Positions 28,901 through 36,139 of a stretch of 64,000 bases of DNA are shown piece by piece. The stretch is taken from contig OX438749.1 in NCBI GenBank assembly GCA_949316235.1, positions 17,562,414 to 17,626,413 on the forward strand, written 5' to 3'. The notes beneath the pieces are model-generated. The model was given only the letters and a program-made list of their open reading frames with translations, was not told the DNA's origin and ran no database searches. The first letter of the stretch is position 1. The number at the start of each line of letters is the position of its first letter. The DNA is from Oegoconia quadripuncta. Lineage: Eukaryota > Arthropoda > Insecta > Lepidoptera > Autostichidae. A program made the position numbers and the translations under genes.

Positions 28901-29545
28901 TTAGTGGTAGGGCTATTTTTAATATCCGACTGGCTAGCTACCTTTCACCTGATGGAAAGTGACGATGTGGTCGAAGATGAAGCACGCGATCCCAGTAAAT
29001 GCCTATTCACTCGGCTCTTGAAGATCCCAAGGTTGTAGGAAAGACTGACGCCGGAAGGGAGTTCCATGCCTTGGCTGTTCGGATGATGAATGAAGAGTCG
29101 AACTTCTTATTGCGAATGTTCGTCTTAAAAAAAATCCCCTTTTATTGTTTTTTACACGTCATAAAATGTAATATTTTGTAAGAATTCATTCGTTCAATAT
29201 AAAATAGTTTGTATTCTGCCACCAAACGGGCACGAGAATAGCAGTATTGTTTCCCGAGAGATAAGATAAGATGTAAGATAGCCAATCCCCCAAATAAGTG
29301 CTTAACTTTGGCCTGATCTTCACTTAACATTAGTTTAATTAATAAATTATAATTTACTATTTTTCTTCTGCAACGCAATACATTTTATTCACAGCGCTCG
29401 CGATTACGACGAACTGACTGTGGAGCTATTCGACGAACAGGGTTATAGCATAGCGGAGCAACTAGCTGCGGCCAACCTAATCCATCTCACGGAGTACGAA
29501 GTCATTGACGATTCAACCACGAAGCAGAAGCAGGCTGTACCTTAA
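1..29545 (+). CDS. Two-Tudor, CCCH zinc-finger protein (piRNA-pathway type), 3' part of gene
   Basis: Sixteen exons join in frame with GT/AG sites: 1-20 (partial), 1215-1344, 2287-2601, 7641-7797, 13941-14082, 14528-14668, 16576-16676, 17133-17221, 19930-20135, 21196-21307, 22204-22350, 23224-23327, 24420-24524, 25938-26027, 28353-28471, 29395-29545 (TAA). They give 708 residues; the N-terminus lies left of the window. Order in the visible part: coiled coil (about 1-50), Ser-rich linker, extended Tudor 1 (about 160-365), Pro-rich linker, CCCH finger (about 437-464), extended Tudor 2 (about 480-700). Known of the family: such Tudor proteins bind PIWI-protein arginine tails in cytoplasmic nuage granules of germ cells. 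Tudor 1 lacks the usual cage and Tudor 2 has it, which fits Krimper best; Vreteno (two Tudors) and Qin/RNF17 (coiled coil, more Tudors) are alternatives. The Tudor reading is very sure, the orthologue is not. Confidence 0.88.
1766..2100 (+). mobile_element. tRNA-derived SINE, full length with poly(A)
   Basis: The head has an A-box-like tggctcaatgc and a B-box ggttcgatccc, followed by a conserved body and a tail of about 19 A. At least five other copies or pieces of this family occur in the window (22405, 28863, 40229, 56935, 63311). Confidence 0.85.
2602..3500. other. Intron stretch with decayed tRNA-like SINE heads
   Basis: Tudor-gene intron. tRNA-like heads can be traced at about 2838-2912 (+) and 3305-3400 (-, ending in a box-B-like ggttcgaatct when read on the - strand). 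No gene is seen. Confidence 0.35.
3755..3893 (+). pseudogene. Tc1 transposase fragment, DNA-binding part
   Basis: In-frame remnant reads VKLWLERYGETGDLQRERPG, the end of the paired-like helix-turn-helix and the following GRPR-type linker of Tc1 transposases. The frame is cut at the LINE insertion site. Confidence 0.7.
4001..4657 (+). pseudogene. LINE reverse transcriptase, C-terminal fragment
   Basis: 218 residues after a 5' truncation. MKYLGIYLDRNLNFKTHI is the segment after the RT catalytic motifs in CR1/jockey elements, followed by the thumb-like YYALVQSILTYCLTSWGG and the usual C-terminal domain. The catalytic YxDD is missing, so it is not active. Confidence 0.8.
4853..5000. repeat. (CA)n microsatellite with CACTCA variants
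   Basis: About 145 bp of nearly pure CA repeats with periodic ctca interruptions, inside the 3' region of the LINE. Confidence 0.95.
5066..5090. repeat. (TA)n microsatellite
   Basis: Short run of ta repeats flanked by T-rich tracts in the same LINE 3' region. Confidence 0.85.
5344..6105 (+). pseudogene. Tc1 transposase fragment, catalytic part
   Basis: The open stretch 5384-5911 carries VVIFTDEKTF (first Asp) and IYFVQDNCAVHSAG (second Asp). A frameshift near 5865 moves the rest, VIDWPAKSPDLNPIENLWG with the final Glu, into another frame. The set is a DDE transposase. Several later stops confirm decay. Confidence 0.8.
6158..7640. other. Intron without a gene
   Basis: Tudor-gene intron. A tRNA-like SINE remnant lies on the - strand at about 6840-6925 (box-B-like ggattcgatc on the + strand side), and a LINE-type 3' motif at about 7140-7240 (tcagttcagccgtttag). 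Nothing coding was seen. Confidence 0.4.
7641..17221 (+). CDS. Tudor gene exons d-h: extended Tudor domain 1 (degenerate cage)
   Basis: Exons 7641-7797, 13941-14082, 14528-14668, 16576-16676 and 17133-17221 with phases 2, 0, 0, 2, 1 at their ends. The Tudor core reads ALVYCAVYDSESDCYYRGFF then AEIYLVDTGETR. In canonical Tudor domains these segments are xWYRA and the FIDYGN strand; here the Trp is replaced and DYGN is DTGE, so the methyl-arginine cage should be incomplete. The following exons give the SN-like half of an extended Tudor (VFVLLPKNEILNQIMVQQGL). The first intron (7798-13940) holds the large nested transposon. Confidence 0.85.
7934..8479 (+). repeat. Left terminal inverted repeat, outer part
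   Basis: Reads as the reverse complement of about 12972-13514 with very few differences, including an internal run of eight or nine T/A. Confidence 0.88.
8935..9690 (+). CDS. Retrotransposon protein, N-terminal part with C2H2 finger
   Basis: 251 residues. CSICADSKLYKGHRGL followed by SIHKSRVH forms a C2H2 finger (C-x2-C ... H-x4-H), the type that contacts nucleic acid at the start of R2-like proteins. The rest is Ser-rich and ends in a repeated AEYAEYAEYENAEMA. The stop at 9688-9690 comes from a frameshift: RT-like sequence (GLDGISPQHLKDLTG) begins at 9684 in another frame. The TTG codon at 8932 is just upstream; ATG at 8938 is the likely start. Confidence 0.75.
   Translation: MMSSSRTGSQDVLRECSICADSKLYKGHRGLSIHKSRVHIPRIDPIPSKTADKVACCSTSAVGASSSITSLSRKLSHLKSCTKVPKRIPKGARATVARSLAECISKVYSANSRDVWEELFTFVFRNLHIPTVKTDRNLTSIIKNNILHPHLPCDDSLTLNNSSSTKQKIRIIENKISDGNIKGAAKLLFSNDTLAMHSPEVLAALGDKHPVPSTSTILPDPPSNSLQPLQISAEYAEYAEYENAEMAQRVV
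9669..11825 (+). CDS. Reverse transcriptase with C-terminal Cys/His motif and nuclease-like domain
   Basis: The open frame runs from the stop at 9666-9668 to TAA after 11822; its first ATG-type start is at 9735, but homology begins at 9684. RT motifs in order: VALKKKDGGIRPIAVGS, FIKIDVKNAFNSVD (catalytic Asp), GCQQGDPLGPAIFSLAINPI, LWYLDDGSL (catalytic YLDD), LTLNFNKCE, LLGAPIF. Then a thumb and a Cys/His knuckle (CICGQQVDNLGRHGLSC). After that comes KRPDG ... LVWDATCVDT ... KCRKYAFL, which resembles a PD-(D/E)XK nuclease, as in restriction-like endonuclease LINEs. All catalytic RT residues are intact. Confidence 0.82.
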   Translation, partial: NGSAGGLDGISPQHLKDLTGPRVGDAGVALVKELTCLINFMLAGKVCADVTPILYGANLVALKKKDGGIRPIAVGSTLRRLASKLCCREFNTRLSENFNPKQLGFGVRGGCEAAVHSARTYLANQNYDVFIKIDVKNAFNSVDRGTLLREILKEIPEIYKYLWQCYGTPSKLMFGDNEISSCVGCQQGDPLGPAIFSLAINPIISSLTSSFNLWYLDDGSLAGKASSVLSDLENIIRRFSEIGLTLNFNKCEIYISDSIYSQDKSDIINRFNILTPNISVLTRDTLTLLGAPIFDDAVPSVLNSKLNNFHNTSKLLFEIKPHMAIFVLRLCLFSSKFLYLIRCSPVWKFNDIMLDIDCVLKESVCKILNVQLTSSSWAQAVLPVKYGGLGIRTISELALPGFISSIHSTSTLISKILNVSNLADLRVSGLLEAESAWCVANPHGSMPIEKGFQSAWDSVSIKSKHSALIQHCPNPSEIARLLAVSEKESGHWLHALPSVNLGTVLDPSSLRIAVCLRLGANVCSTHRCICGQQVDNLGRHGLSCSRSAGRVFRHCTLNDLIRRSLASASVPSTLEPSGMSSVDGKRPDGCTLVPWRLGRSLVWDATCVDTLAPSYVQSSARKPGAAADLAQIAKCRKYAFLSANYEFAALAFETLGPWSSDTKKFVKAVSDKLIAASGDIRAGSFFAQRLSLAIQRGNAASVLGTMPQVGELDAIHFL
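12366..12505. mobile_element. MITE family A, copy 1 (140 bp), inside the transposon core
   Basis: Terminal inverted repeats of about 22 bp (ggtgtcgattcggatg at the left) with ATT on both sides. It lies between the two long inverted repeats, so it is a third layer in this locus. Confidence 0.8.
12636..12842 (+). CDS. Possible C-terminal exon of the host transposon's protein
   Basis: 68 residues just inside the right inverted repeat. CGWFLDGYLKPTWFEGDPTP resembles the Gly-Trp ... Pro-x-Trp-Phe motif seen near the C-terminus of several transposon-linked proteins. It ends in a very acidic tail (DNDEEFDFDISTSDESEAE). In the same frame a stop lies ten codons before the ATG. Function unknown. Confidence 0.4.
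   Translation: MWLHATNARCVNLSPEDCGWFLDGYLKPTWFEGDPTPLQVEDIVTESKEDNDEEFDFDISTSDESEAE
12868..13514 (-). repeat. Right terminal inverted repeat
   Basis: Uninterrupted copy. Its inner 105 bp pair with 11917-12026, not with the bases next to the outer left repeat, which proves that 8480-11916 was inserted later. Confidence 0.88.
13554..13701. mobile_element. MITE family B (148 bp), Harbinger-like target duplicate
   Basis: Inverted ends ggcccatatt and aatatgggcc, further paired inner segments (tgttgctcaag, cttgagtaaca), and TAA on both sides. The 3-bp TAA duplicate is typical of PIF/Harbinger. A decayed relative lies at about 37200-37345. Confidence 0.8.
13713..13845 (+). mobile_element. tRNA-headed SINE (second family), partial
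   Basis: Head with a box-B-like attcgaatcccgctag and the family's ggttagatacgaacatt ... gtcatggatgttgatg body. Truncated. Confidence 0.5.
14168..14312. mobile_element. MITE family A, copy 2 (145 bp)
   Basis: The same inverted ends as at 12366 (ggtgtcgattcggatg / ...aattgacacc) and again ATT on both sides. It lies in the intron between two Tudor-1 exons. Confidence 0.82.
14767..14885 (+). repeat. LINE-type 3' repeat (aacggctgaacggatttgg motif)
   Basis: The motif taatattatgaatgcgaa followed by a conserved tgaacggatttggatgaa block is a common dispersed 3' piece in lepidopteran genomes. Inverted relatives lie at 43955-44090 and 51190-51415. Confidence 0.6.
14886..15450. other. Intron without a recognised feature
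   Basis: AT-rich intron sequence between Tudor-1 exons. No gene or clear repeat is seen. Confidence 0.4.
15456..15715 (+). mobile_element. tRNA-headed SINE (second family)
   Basis: Head gtggtaatggttagag plus box-B cttcgaatccagcc, then the body motif gtacccgggttatggag and the 3' part ccataatacaagcctagttg. A headless 3' piece of the same family lies at 17028-17100. Confidence 0.7.
16105..16529. mobile_element. MITE with mariner-type ends, copy 1 (about 425 bp)
   Basis: Left end GGTCCTTACCTATGAAATTG next to TA. The right end carries the inverted caatttcatag... motif, slightly decayed. The interior is shared with 29991-30404. Its first 38 bases nearly match the right end of the mariner at 26986-28264. 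Confidence 0.8.
17240..17430 (-). mobile_element. SINE 3' part (second tRNA family), - strand
   Basis: Closely matches 47783-47930 (motifs atttcggacacttac, gatactagataacgg) but lacks the tRNA head. It begins with an AAAT repeat tail. Confidence 0.7.
17431..19929. other. Long intron without a recognised gene
   Basis: The short open frames here overlap on both strands and show no domain. A dispersed lepidopteran repeat core (ctgctggacaaaggcggccc) lies at about 19335-19475. A hairpin-bearing repeat at 19730-19870 recurs at 32200-32340 (shared aacagataaatgca). Confidence 0.4.
19930..20135 (+). CDS. Tudor gene exon i: Ser/Pro-rich linker
   Basis: Acceptor taatgtcag, donor gtatat; phase 1 in, phase 0 out. 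It encodes 68 residues rich in Ser and Pro (a KKTPPPPTHGPPE stretch) between the two Tudor domains. No domain is visible. Confidence 0.8.
20370..20680. repeat. Dispersed repeat with SINE 3' fragment
   Basis: Begins with a SINE tail piece (atgcacgacgggttaga), followed by a segment (tttctcattggtcaacg ... gaagttacataat) that recurs at 30890-31020 and, inverted, at 42350-42585. A 234-codon open frame runs through it but is repeat sequence. Confidence 0.5.
21196..21307 (+). CDS. Tudor gene exon j: CCCH zinc finger
   Basis: Acceptor ctctccag, donor gttagt. The exon encodes GYSCRDEADICKHY followed by CFKGTRCKKKH. The last cysteines and histidine have CCCH spacing C-x10-C-x5-C-x3-H (C at ICKHY, TCF, TRC, H at KKKH). 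CCCH fingers often bind RNA. A finger between two Tudor domains is a useful family marker, since TDRD1-type proteins carry MYND fingers instead. Confidence 0.85.
22204..29545 (+). CDS. Tudor gene exons k-p: extended Tudor domain 2 and C-terminus
   Basis: Exons 22204-22350, 23224-23327, 24420-24524, 25938-26027, 28353-28471 and 29395-29545, all with matching phases. The core is canonical: ELVAALYPPDNQWYRARV, then VRYIDYGNVVWV, so the aromatic cage and the Asn that read symmetric dimethyl-arginine are present. The exon before it (GTMHLPAPGTWHKVHVTNVC) forms the leading strand of the extended fold. The last exon ends SN-like (YDELTVELFDEQGYSI) plus a short polar tail, TAA at 29543-29545. The first AATAAA downstream is near 29873. 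Confidence 0.88.
22405..22805 (+). mobile_element. tRNA-derived SINE copy with an internal 90-bp insertion
   Basis: Same family as 1766-2100 (ggtcgcgggttcgatcc, ttggttggtggtagg, gataagatagccagt). Between the body and the terminal cttcacttaacctcagg piece, about 22660-22748 is foreign AT-rich sequence. Confidence 0.75.
23390..23660 (+). repeat. Dispersed repeat (cgtgggtgtcgtaaaagg), copy 1
   Basis: Contains the widespread gtcgtaaaaggcgactaagg block, then a segment from about 23495 (cacgtgtgcattctgtat) that recurs at 24730-24895. Confidence 0.6.
24200..24345. repeat. Tandem hairpin repeat, 62-bp period
   Basis: The unit gcgttttttgaattt...cattacaacgctccagcaatg occurs twice, 62 bp apart. In each unit the outer arms pair (cattgcaggagcg with cgctccagcaatg), so each unit can fold into a hairpin. 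Confidence 0.7.
24590..24712. repeat. Degenerate minisatellite, about 20-bp unit
   Basis: Several imperfect copies of ggtaactagcgtagtcacc, starting right after a Tudor-2 exon. Confidence 0.6.
24728..24900 (+). repeat. Dispersed repeat, copy 2
   Basis: Matches 23495-23635 (cacgtgtgcatttctgtat, tttaatgtttggaac, gataaaggtc) with a short internal duplication. Confidence 0.6.
26986..28264 (+). mobile_element. mariner transposon (1279 bp), decayed
   Basis: Ends GGTCTTTACCTATGAAATTG and its near inverse, with TA on both sides (26984-26985, 28265-28266). Its length is right for mariner. The transposase inside is broken. Confidence 0.88.
27199..28189 (+). pseudogene. mariner transposase (DD34D), broken by frameshifts and a stop
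   Basis: Fragments in order: helix-turn-helix start (MEYEYRRGSNAAQAARNI), a linker in a second frame (RSGNFDLKNEPRGRP), a second helix-turn-helix (STAELAAAFDVSVKTILVHL), VTCDEKWILFDN (Asp 1), LLHDNARPHTAQQT (Asp 2) and SYSPDLAPTDYYFF (Asp 3). There are frameshifts near 27320 and 27365. The TGA at 27665-27667 stands where mariners have SAQWLDPG, so Trp became stop. Confidence 0.85.
28863..29335 (+). mobile_element. Decayed tRNA-SINE split by another repeat
   Basis: SINE pieces at 28863-28953 (gaggtcgcggtttctattcc, ggctagctacc) and 29262-29335 (gataagatgtaagatagcc, cttcacttaacat). The material between them (gcctattcactcggctcttg) is another dispersed repeat. It lies in the last Tudor-gene intron. 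Confidence 0.55.
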
Positions 29546-29990
29546 ATTAATCGTAACATTATCTGTCATAGGCAATGGCCATAGATAAACTGAGGACTTG
29601 CTATAAAGACCACAGCAAATATCATCATTCTGCCAGCATTTTCGGATGCTGTTTTGTCGGTGTTCGTAATTCACTGCCGCTCTCAATGACTTTACCTATG
29701 ATGACGGCTTTTCGGGATGCGGCAATGAACTACGTACATCAAGCTAGTTCCCTTGGGGCCTACCAGCTCTCAGCGGCCTTCAGCACTAACACCACTCATA
29801 AAAAAAAATATTTCAGTTCTCAAGGCCATTGTCGGCAGAAACACATGACTTTTAAGAGCAGATTGGCCCTTAATAAAATGGGGGTTCTTGTGGATAGATA
29901 ATGGAACTTAAACAGGTACAAATAAGGATGTCACTTGACCTACGACAAAGAACTGACTTGCACTGTTTACTCCTGTTCAACTAAATATTA
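29546..29990. other. 3' flank of the Tudor gene
   Basis: Likely 3' untranslated region. An AATAAA lies at about 29873. A 108-codon open frame here has no recognisable domain. Confidence 0.35.
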
Positions 29991-30404
29991 GGTCCTTACC
30001 TATGAAATTGGCGTTTTGTATGAAGAATTTCATTAAGACTGTTTTCTCCATACAAACATTATTGATTTTTTTTTGGGAACGACAAATCCAAATTTAGCTA
30101 AGCTTTGTGTGTATTATCGGATAACATTAAGTTAAGTATAGGCAGCGTTAATTGTTAAAAGTAACCGCTTTATAAAAGTTTCAGCGAATCTAAGAAATGA
30201 TTATGGGAAGCGCATGAAAAGAGCTCTGTTCCAATTTTTTTTATTATGTGATTTAGCCCAGAAATTAAAAAATATTTCATATGAAACCTTGAAAAATATT
30301 CCATTATCCAAATAAAAAACAAATTTGGATATAGTTTTGAAAATCGCAGGAATTGGTACATATGATTAACGAAGAAAAAAACTCCAATTTCATAGGTAAT
30401 ACTA
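29991..30404. mobile_element. MITE with mariner-type ends, copy 2 (about 414 bp)
   Basis: Left end GGTCCTTACCTATGAAATTG preceded by TA; right end ccaatttcataggtaata. More than 90 percent alike by eye to 16105-16529. Confidence 0.82.
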
Positions 30405-33400
30405 GCATTTTTGCACAGAATAATTAAAATATCTATTTTTGTTGCAATTTTAGAATTTTGTCGTGGATTTTATGTTTCGTGTATATCGTGTTTAAATCTG
30501 TTGATCTTTAAGAGGGATTTATTGTTTAATTCTGTTGATCTTTGAGAGGGAATTATTGTATAAATTTGAACAGAAATAGGTGCTAGAAATATATGTATAG
30601 ATAGAGAAATATGTTCCAAGAAACCATGGCGTTCATTTTAGATTTAAGAAAAACTCGTAGGTACTTATGGTACCCCGTGAATTGATTATAACTAAAAGAC
30701 TGAATTGCATCCAAGAGAGTAGCTGCCATTTTCAATTCAAGAGTTTTATTGTAGGCATGGGGTTGCAGGTCGGCATCAGTTTTGTTTTTCTAAAGCTCGA
30801 CACACAGGTATTCTTAACTTAAAAATTAACGACATTTCAGATCTCCACACTCCTCCATCAAAATGGATCACTGAGTATATCAGGGGTTTATGTAATTTCA
30901 TCGATTACGTACTGATAATATAATTGGTTGGCACATCGCTCGCTCGGAAATTTGATGGTTTCTCATTTGTCAACTGTTCTGATGATGTATATATACTTAC
31001 ATAATGTAAGGGCAATTGTGATTGAGGTCAACGCTAACCCATTGTGTATTATACTATATAGCAGTTCCTCAAACTTATCGCGTACCGCTGTTGAAGTTCC
31101 CAGACGACAGCTAAGCCCTAACCCCAAAACGAAAATGTAGCTGTAAAAGAAAATACGCTTTTTTATTTTAAAACAAATACAATGTCAAAAAGAAGAATAA
31201 GTATTAATGTGATGGGTTAGCTTGTTTCATGTCGCAAATTGAGTCGATTTTAGGAGTAATTTTGGTCAATTTTAACCTTAATTCTAACCAGCCGCCATTA
31301 CACAAATCTTGTCACGAACCCCTTACCGTCAAATGGCGTACCGCTAATGGTTCGTCTACCACAATTTAAGTAACCCTGCAATATAGCATAGCACTCGACA
31401 ATGAGAAATACATGTTACGGCAAGTCCTCCTGTGTCTTTCGACATTCGTTATCGATTAGCGAAGTTAGGTAATTTCCGGCGCGGTCAGTTCTTGGATCGG
31501 TAACCAGTAGTGGCATTCTTAATACAAATGTTTCCGTGCTTCAGAGGGTACTTTAAATAGTCGGTCCCGTTGTTTTCAATAGAAGGCAGTCTTTAAGCTA
31601 AGTCGGCGGCCTACAGGGCGGTTTAAAAACTGTCTCTCAGGGTCGCCACTAGTCTGACACGTATCCACCAGTCCGCACTGAGCCTGATTAGCCCATACCC
31701 TCTCCTATTGAGAGCAGGCTGCGCCCCAACAGTGGGGACGTGTAAGGTTGATGATGAAGCATCGCAGACTTGTCACGGCAGTTTAAGTTTTATAGGTGTC
31801 CCCCATAAAATATTATAAAGAGGATTTTTTCAAAATTAAGATTCGCTGAAATTATACCGAAGAATAATGGAGTAATTGTAAATGAAAATGTACATACGGC
31901 GAGTTTTACGAAACGTCTTTATATTCCAGCCATCTCTTTCTGAATGTACAAAGTTGAAAAGGACTGTAGATAAGCAACTCGCTCATAGGTCTTTAAAAAT
32001 TGTAGCTGCGATAATGTTAAGTCAATGAAAGATAATAAATATAAGTATTAGTATTGTAATAACATAAATTCATAAACATTGTTCGGGCCCACCTATAAAA
32101 CCTAAAGCTCCACCCGTTTCTGGCAAATAGCCCTGTAAATTGATTCATACAGAGACATTAGAAGAGATAGACAGTTATGGTTTCTTGGGACTTTCTTTTG
32201 CTAACGACGATTTCCATTTCCTATCGCTTCGGTAAGGGAAATCGTCTTTTTGGACTTATTGGCTTACAGATAAATGCACAAGTCATAATATTAATTATAA
32301 TAGATTTAAATTGACATTCGATATAAGTGATAATTAATTATATATTAAATTGAAATGAAGTTAGTTAGCGCAGACTACTTAGAAACCTGCTCGAACCAAA
32401 GCGAAACTTATGTAAATTGGCGTTTTTCAAAATCACATAAGTCATCAGGGGATGGCTCGTGCATTCTGAAATTATTTTGAAGTTGATTTCATTATACCAG
32501 GGAAAAGGCTTCAACCACTCTCTGGAGGTCATGCATAACTGCCACAAACTTCACGTAATGTTGTGAGTGTCAGAATGGGGGGTTAACTCTTCAATCCGTA
32601 ACGCTATGGGATTAATACTAAGCTATATGTAGGTGGTAATTGCAGGTTAATAATGGATGAGAAACTAGCCCCGGTCACTAAATGTGACCCTTGAGCAACC
32701 GGCCTGTTATCAGAATAAGAAGAAGCAATAACTTTTAGAATACTGTGGTTTTGACGAAAGGTAGCAAATCAGCAGCAATTTTTAACCGAGTTCAAAGTGG
32801 AAGAGGTTGTTCGTGTGTACGTATTATTATGTAGGTTCACTCATATTTTCGTCAATTGTTAACGGATTTTGATTGTTTTTTTTTTTTGTTAGGGTTTATC
32901 ATCAAGGTGGTATGGTATATAAATTTGTTTAAGATCTGATGACGCACTCCGGAGGTAGAGAGTGAATTTTTGCCAATTTTACTGAGGTTTAGCCAATTTT
33001 TATTTGTTACTCCAGTCACACATACATAAAGTTTTAAGAGTATTTCTAAAAAGTAGGTAGTATGTACAAAACCAATGAAGCATATGTGTGCTGCAGTAGG
33101 ACAAATAAGTCACAGTGCAGTGTTTCGGTTCAATTATTACCTAAATAATCAATGTTGAGCTGAACAGGGTTCCAGCTATTTTGACGCACACCAAATGCTG
33201 ACATGACTGTCAGTACCTCATCTATTGTCCTGAAAAGCATATTATCTAATATCTATGCGTGGAACTTGGCAGTACAGTACAGTACAGTAGATGCTACCCC
33301 GTTATAGGTATTCGACATGTTATGGAATTTGTATAATTATTAGAATTGGAAGATTGAATCACATCAACTAACAGTCCATATTTTGTAATGTCCTTAGTTT

Positions 33401-33879
33401 ACATTTGTTTCGTTCCTAAATGTCCCCGGCACATTCCAACCGTTGAACATTTTTTCACGTTGCCTACCCACTCCCAGAATGAAATTCTGTCCGATAATTG
33501 AATAGGTGTAGACTTGACCGGGTCAGTTGACGTGATTTTATTGTGATACTAATATATTTATCAGTGATAATGAAGGCTTGTGTCAAAATCCTGGCTATAA
33601 GTGTTGATTCGTAGCTGGACTGGCATGTGAGATCCAGCCCTTCCTCAGGGTATTGTTGAGGCTATTATGATTTTTCTAATAACGATAGTTTTTTTCATAA
33701 TGACCAAATAACTCCATCAACCGTTTACTTCACTAAACGGAATTTTGTTAATTATTGAAAATAAAACATTTTTGTTCGCAAAGGTTCCGTGTAAGGTACA
33801 TTAATAATCATTATGCTGAATTCAAAATGGCTTTTCGCCTTGCGTCTAGCTTCCACAATATAAGTAATCGGCAATAGTA
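30405..33879. other. Intergenic stretch with repeat fragments only
   Basis: Dispersed repeats at 30890-31040 (shared with 20550-20660) and 31600-31765 (gccccaacagtggggac, a common lepidopteran repeat end). A hairpin lies at 32205-32250 (gacgatttcc / ggaaatcgtc). A short cagta repeat lies near 33272. No gene is seen. Confidence 0.45.
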
Positions 33880-34273
33880 TACAGGGTGAATTTGAATTCG
33901 TGTAATTCCCATTAACTGGTGACGTCACTCTTGATTACGAACAACTTTCCCCAAGAAACCATAGTCGAATTCGATCAATAATTTTCGATTACACATACAA
34001 ATTTGACAATTCTGAAACCACCTTTAGTATGGAAGTCCTACAATTTTCGACTGGTGACTCCCCTCTCCTGATTACGAACAACTTTCCTCTAGGAACCATA
34101 ACCGAAAATTATTGGACTTCCATACTAAAGATGGTTTCAGAATGGTTTACTTTTTATGGCTAATCGAAATTGTTTTGATCGAATTCGACTATGGTTCCTT
34201 GTGGAAAGTTGCTCGTAATCAGGAGTGGAGTCAGCAGTAAACAGGAATTACACGAATTCAAATTCACCCCGTA
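33880..34273. mobile_element. Foldback element (family D), about 394 bp
   Basis: The halves pair over most of their length: acagggtgaatttgaattcg at the left and its near inverse at the right, then aacaactttcc...aaccatagtcgaattcgat in both arms, and an inner pair around agtatggaagtcc. No ORF. Confidence 0.8.
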
Positions 34274-35081
34274 GATTAGGTAAACAACACTCGCCGGTTA
34301 TTGTCTGTGCTGAAAGAGAACATAGATTTATTGTTGTTAGATAACATGGGTTTGAGGTCGCTCTTTTTCTTAGTTGGCACCTACGAATAATAATTGTATA
34401 GAAAAGTAGCTCTACGATTACCGGTGTGATTTTGGTTTACGCAAACAGACTAACATCAATTACAACGAAGCACTCATACTCATAAACTAAGTTTGCACGC
34501 GATTGGTTGCGACAAGGTTACGCATCGACCCGCATTCGAGTGTCACAGCTTACTGAAGTGCATGCTGTCCCTATTTTACGCCCCGCCCACCGCGGGTTCT
34601 ATTTCTTGGAACCATTTTTTGGCCTTTGTTACGCTTCTATACAATTTTTATACGTAACTGGTAGGTAATAAAACTTGGAAAGATCTTCCCAATATTCTTA
34701 CTGGTCTTAATACTTTGTAGTAGTTCTGAAAGTGGACCCAAAATTGTACAGCAATGCCATATACAATGTAACGTATTCATTTATATCCTTAGTATAGTTG
34801 GCAACATTTATCTAAAAATGTATAAAACCTTGTTAAAATCTTTGTTGCGGAAATATCCTTAAATTTGTTTGTAGGCATAAACTGCCTGACTTGTAGTTAG
34901 TTACCTTGTGTATATTATTTTGTTAATAAGTGCAAATCTGACTGAAAATAAATTTGATATTTTTCACTTCTTTTTGTTTGTAATGGCTTTACCAGTTGTC
35001 AGCACTCCTACACAAACTGCACATTCTGCTCGATACTTGGTATTTTTGGCCACAAGTCCTTGCAAAGACAATTATAAGTGT
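34274..35081. other. Intergenic, nothing recognised
   Basis: No coherent coding sequence or clear repeat is seen. Confidence 0.4.
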
Positions 35082-35215
35082 GCCCACCCACGACCGACTT
35101 TTTATAGGACCGATAATCGGGCCGATTTTTTCGTCAATACTTTTATCACCGATATTATGACCGATTTTTATATATATTGCCATCAGTACGTTCCATTTTT
35201 CTTCTACAAAAAAAC
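35082..35215 (-). mobile_element. MITE family E, truncated copy
   Basis: Matches the reverse complement of 59340-59517 from its gcccacgaccgact end to the tacgttccatttttc motif. An internal part and the second end are lost. Confidence 0.7.
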
Positions 35216-36139
35216 GCAATTTCTATTCTGAACTTGAAGGGGGCAAGAGAAAGCATGGCGGTCAAATCCTCAGATATAAGCGCCATATGAAAAGAATGCA
35301 ATATTGAGTCATCTCGACGGGAAGGTTTGGCAGCACAACGTCCTGAATGGTGCATATAGTTTAGGCGAGTACCTAAACAATTTCGAGGAGCATCATGAAT
35401 CTGACCTCGACGCTAAATGCGACAAGCTGAAAACCCATCCACCCGCTGCCATTGTTTGTTTGTTTGTTTGTAAACGCTTTATTGTACAAAAAGGCAATGC
35501 CATTCATTATCACTACGTGGTAAGTGTGCTTACTTGCGCACAGGAGTCCATCCATCCAGGAGTGTGTCAATGAAAAATGCGATCCATCAGGTGTGAATTA
35601 TACCTTAGGGTGATGATGATGAGATAGGTACGTTTAAAGGGGGGCGCGGCTAGTCAGACGGTATCTAACTAATACTCTATATAAAAACGCGAACCCAATC
35701 TCCGCTCAGTATAATACCACATTCATGCACAAACATAATTCGTTTCATAGCCATCGCCATACATTTTTGTATGCTTGCTACATAAAATGTCAAACGAACA
35801 GGCAGACTTTACAGATGTTTCGTCACCTAAATGCATCATACCAAGTAATTTCAATGGCTGCTTTACTTTGGAATGCCATAATGCTGGCACCCACCCGGTC
35901 AGGAGCCCCAGAAATTAGGTACTGCTAAAGATATCAATTAAACGCATATCGTTGGTACATACATTTTTTAATTTCTAACAATCAATACTACAATGCAACT
36001 AAATCTTCTCCTTTTATAAGGCACATCGATCTCACCAAAAACTCTTCCTATGTGCTAACAACATTCTCTCTATAAGTTTTCCTGGCAGTCCAATCACAGG
36101 CTTATAAATATCTGTGATTCCAGTAAAACATTTCAAATT

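Noticed and set aside
29575..29901. 108-codon ORF after the Tudor stop
   Set aside because: No domain or splice support; it lies in the likely 3' untranslated region.
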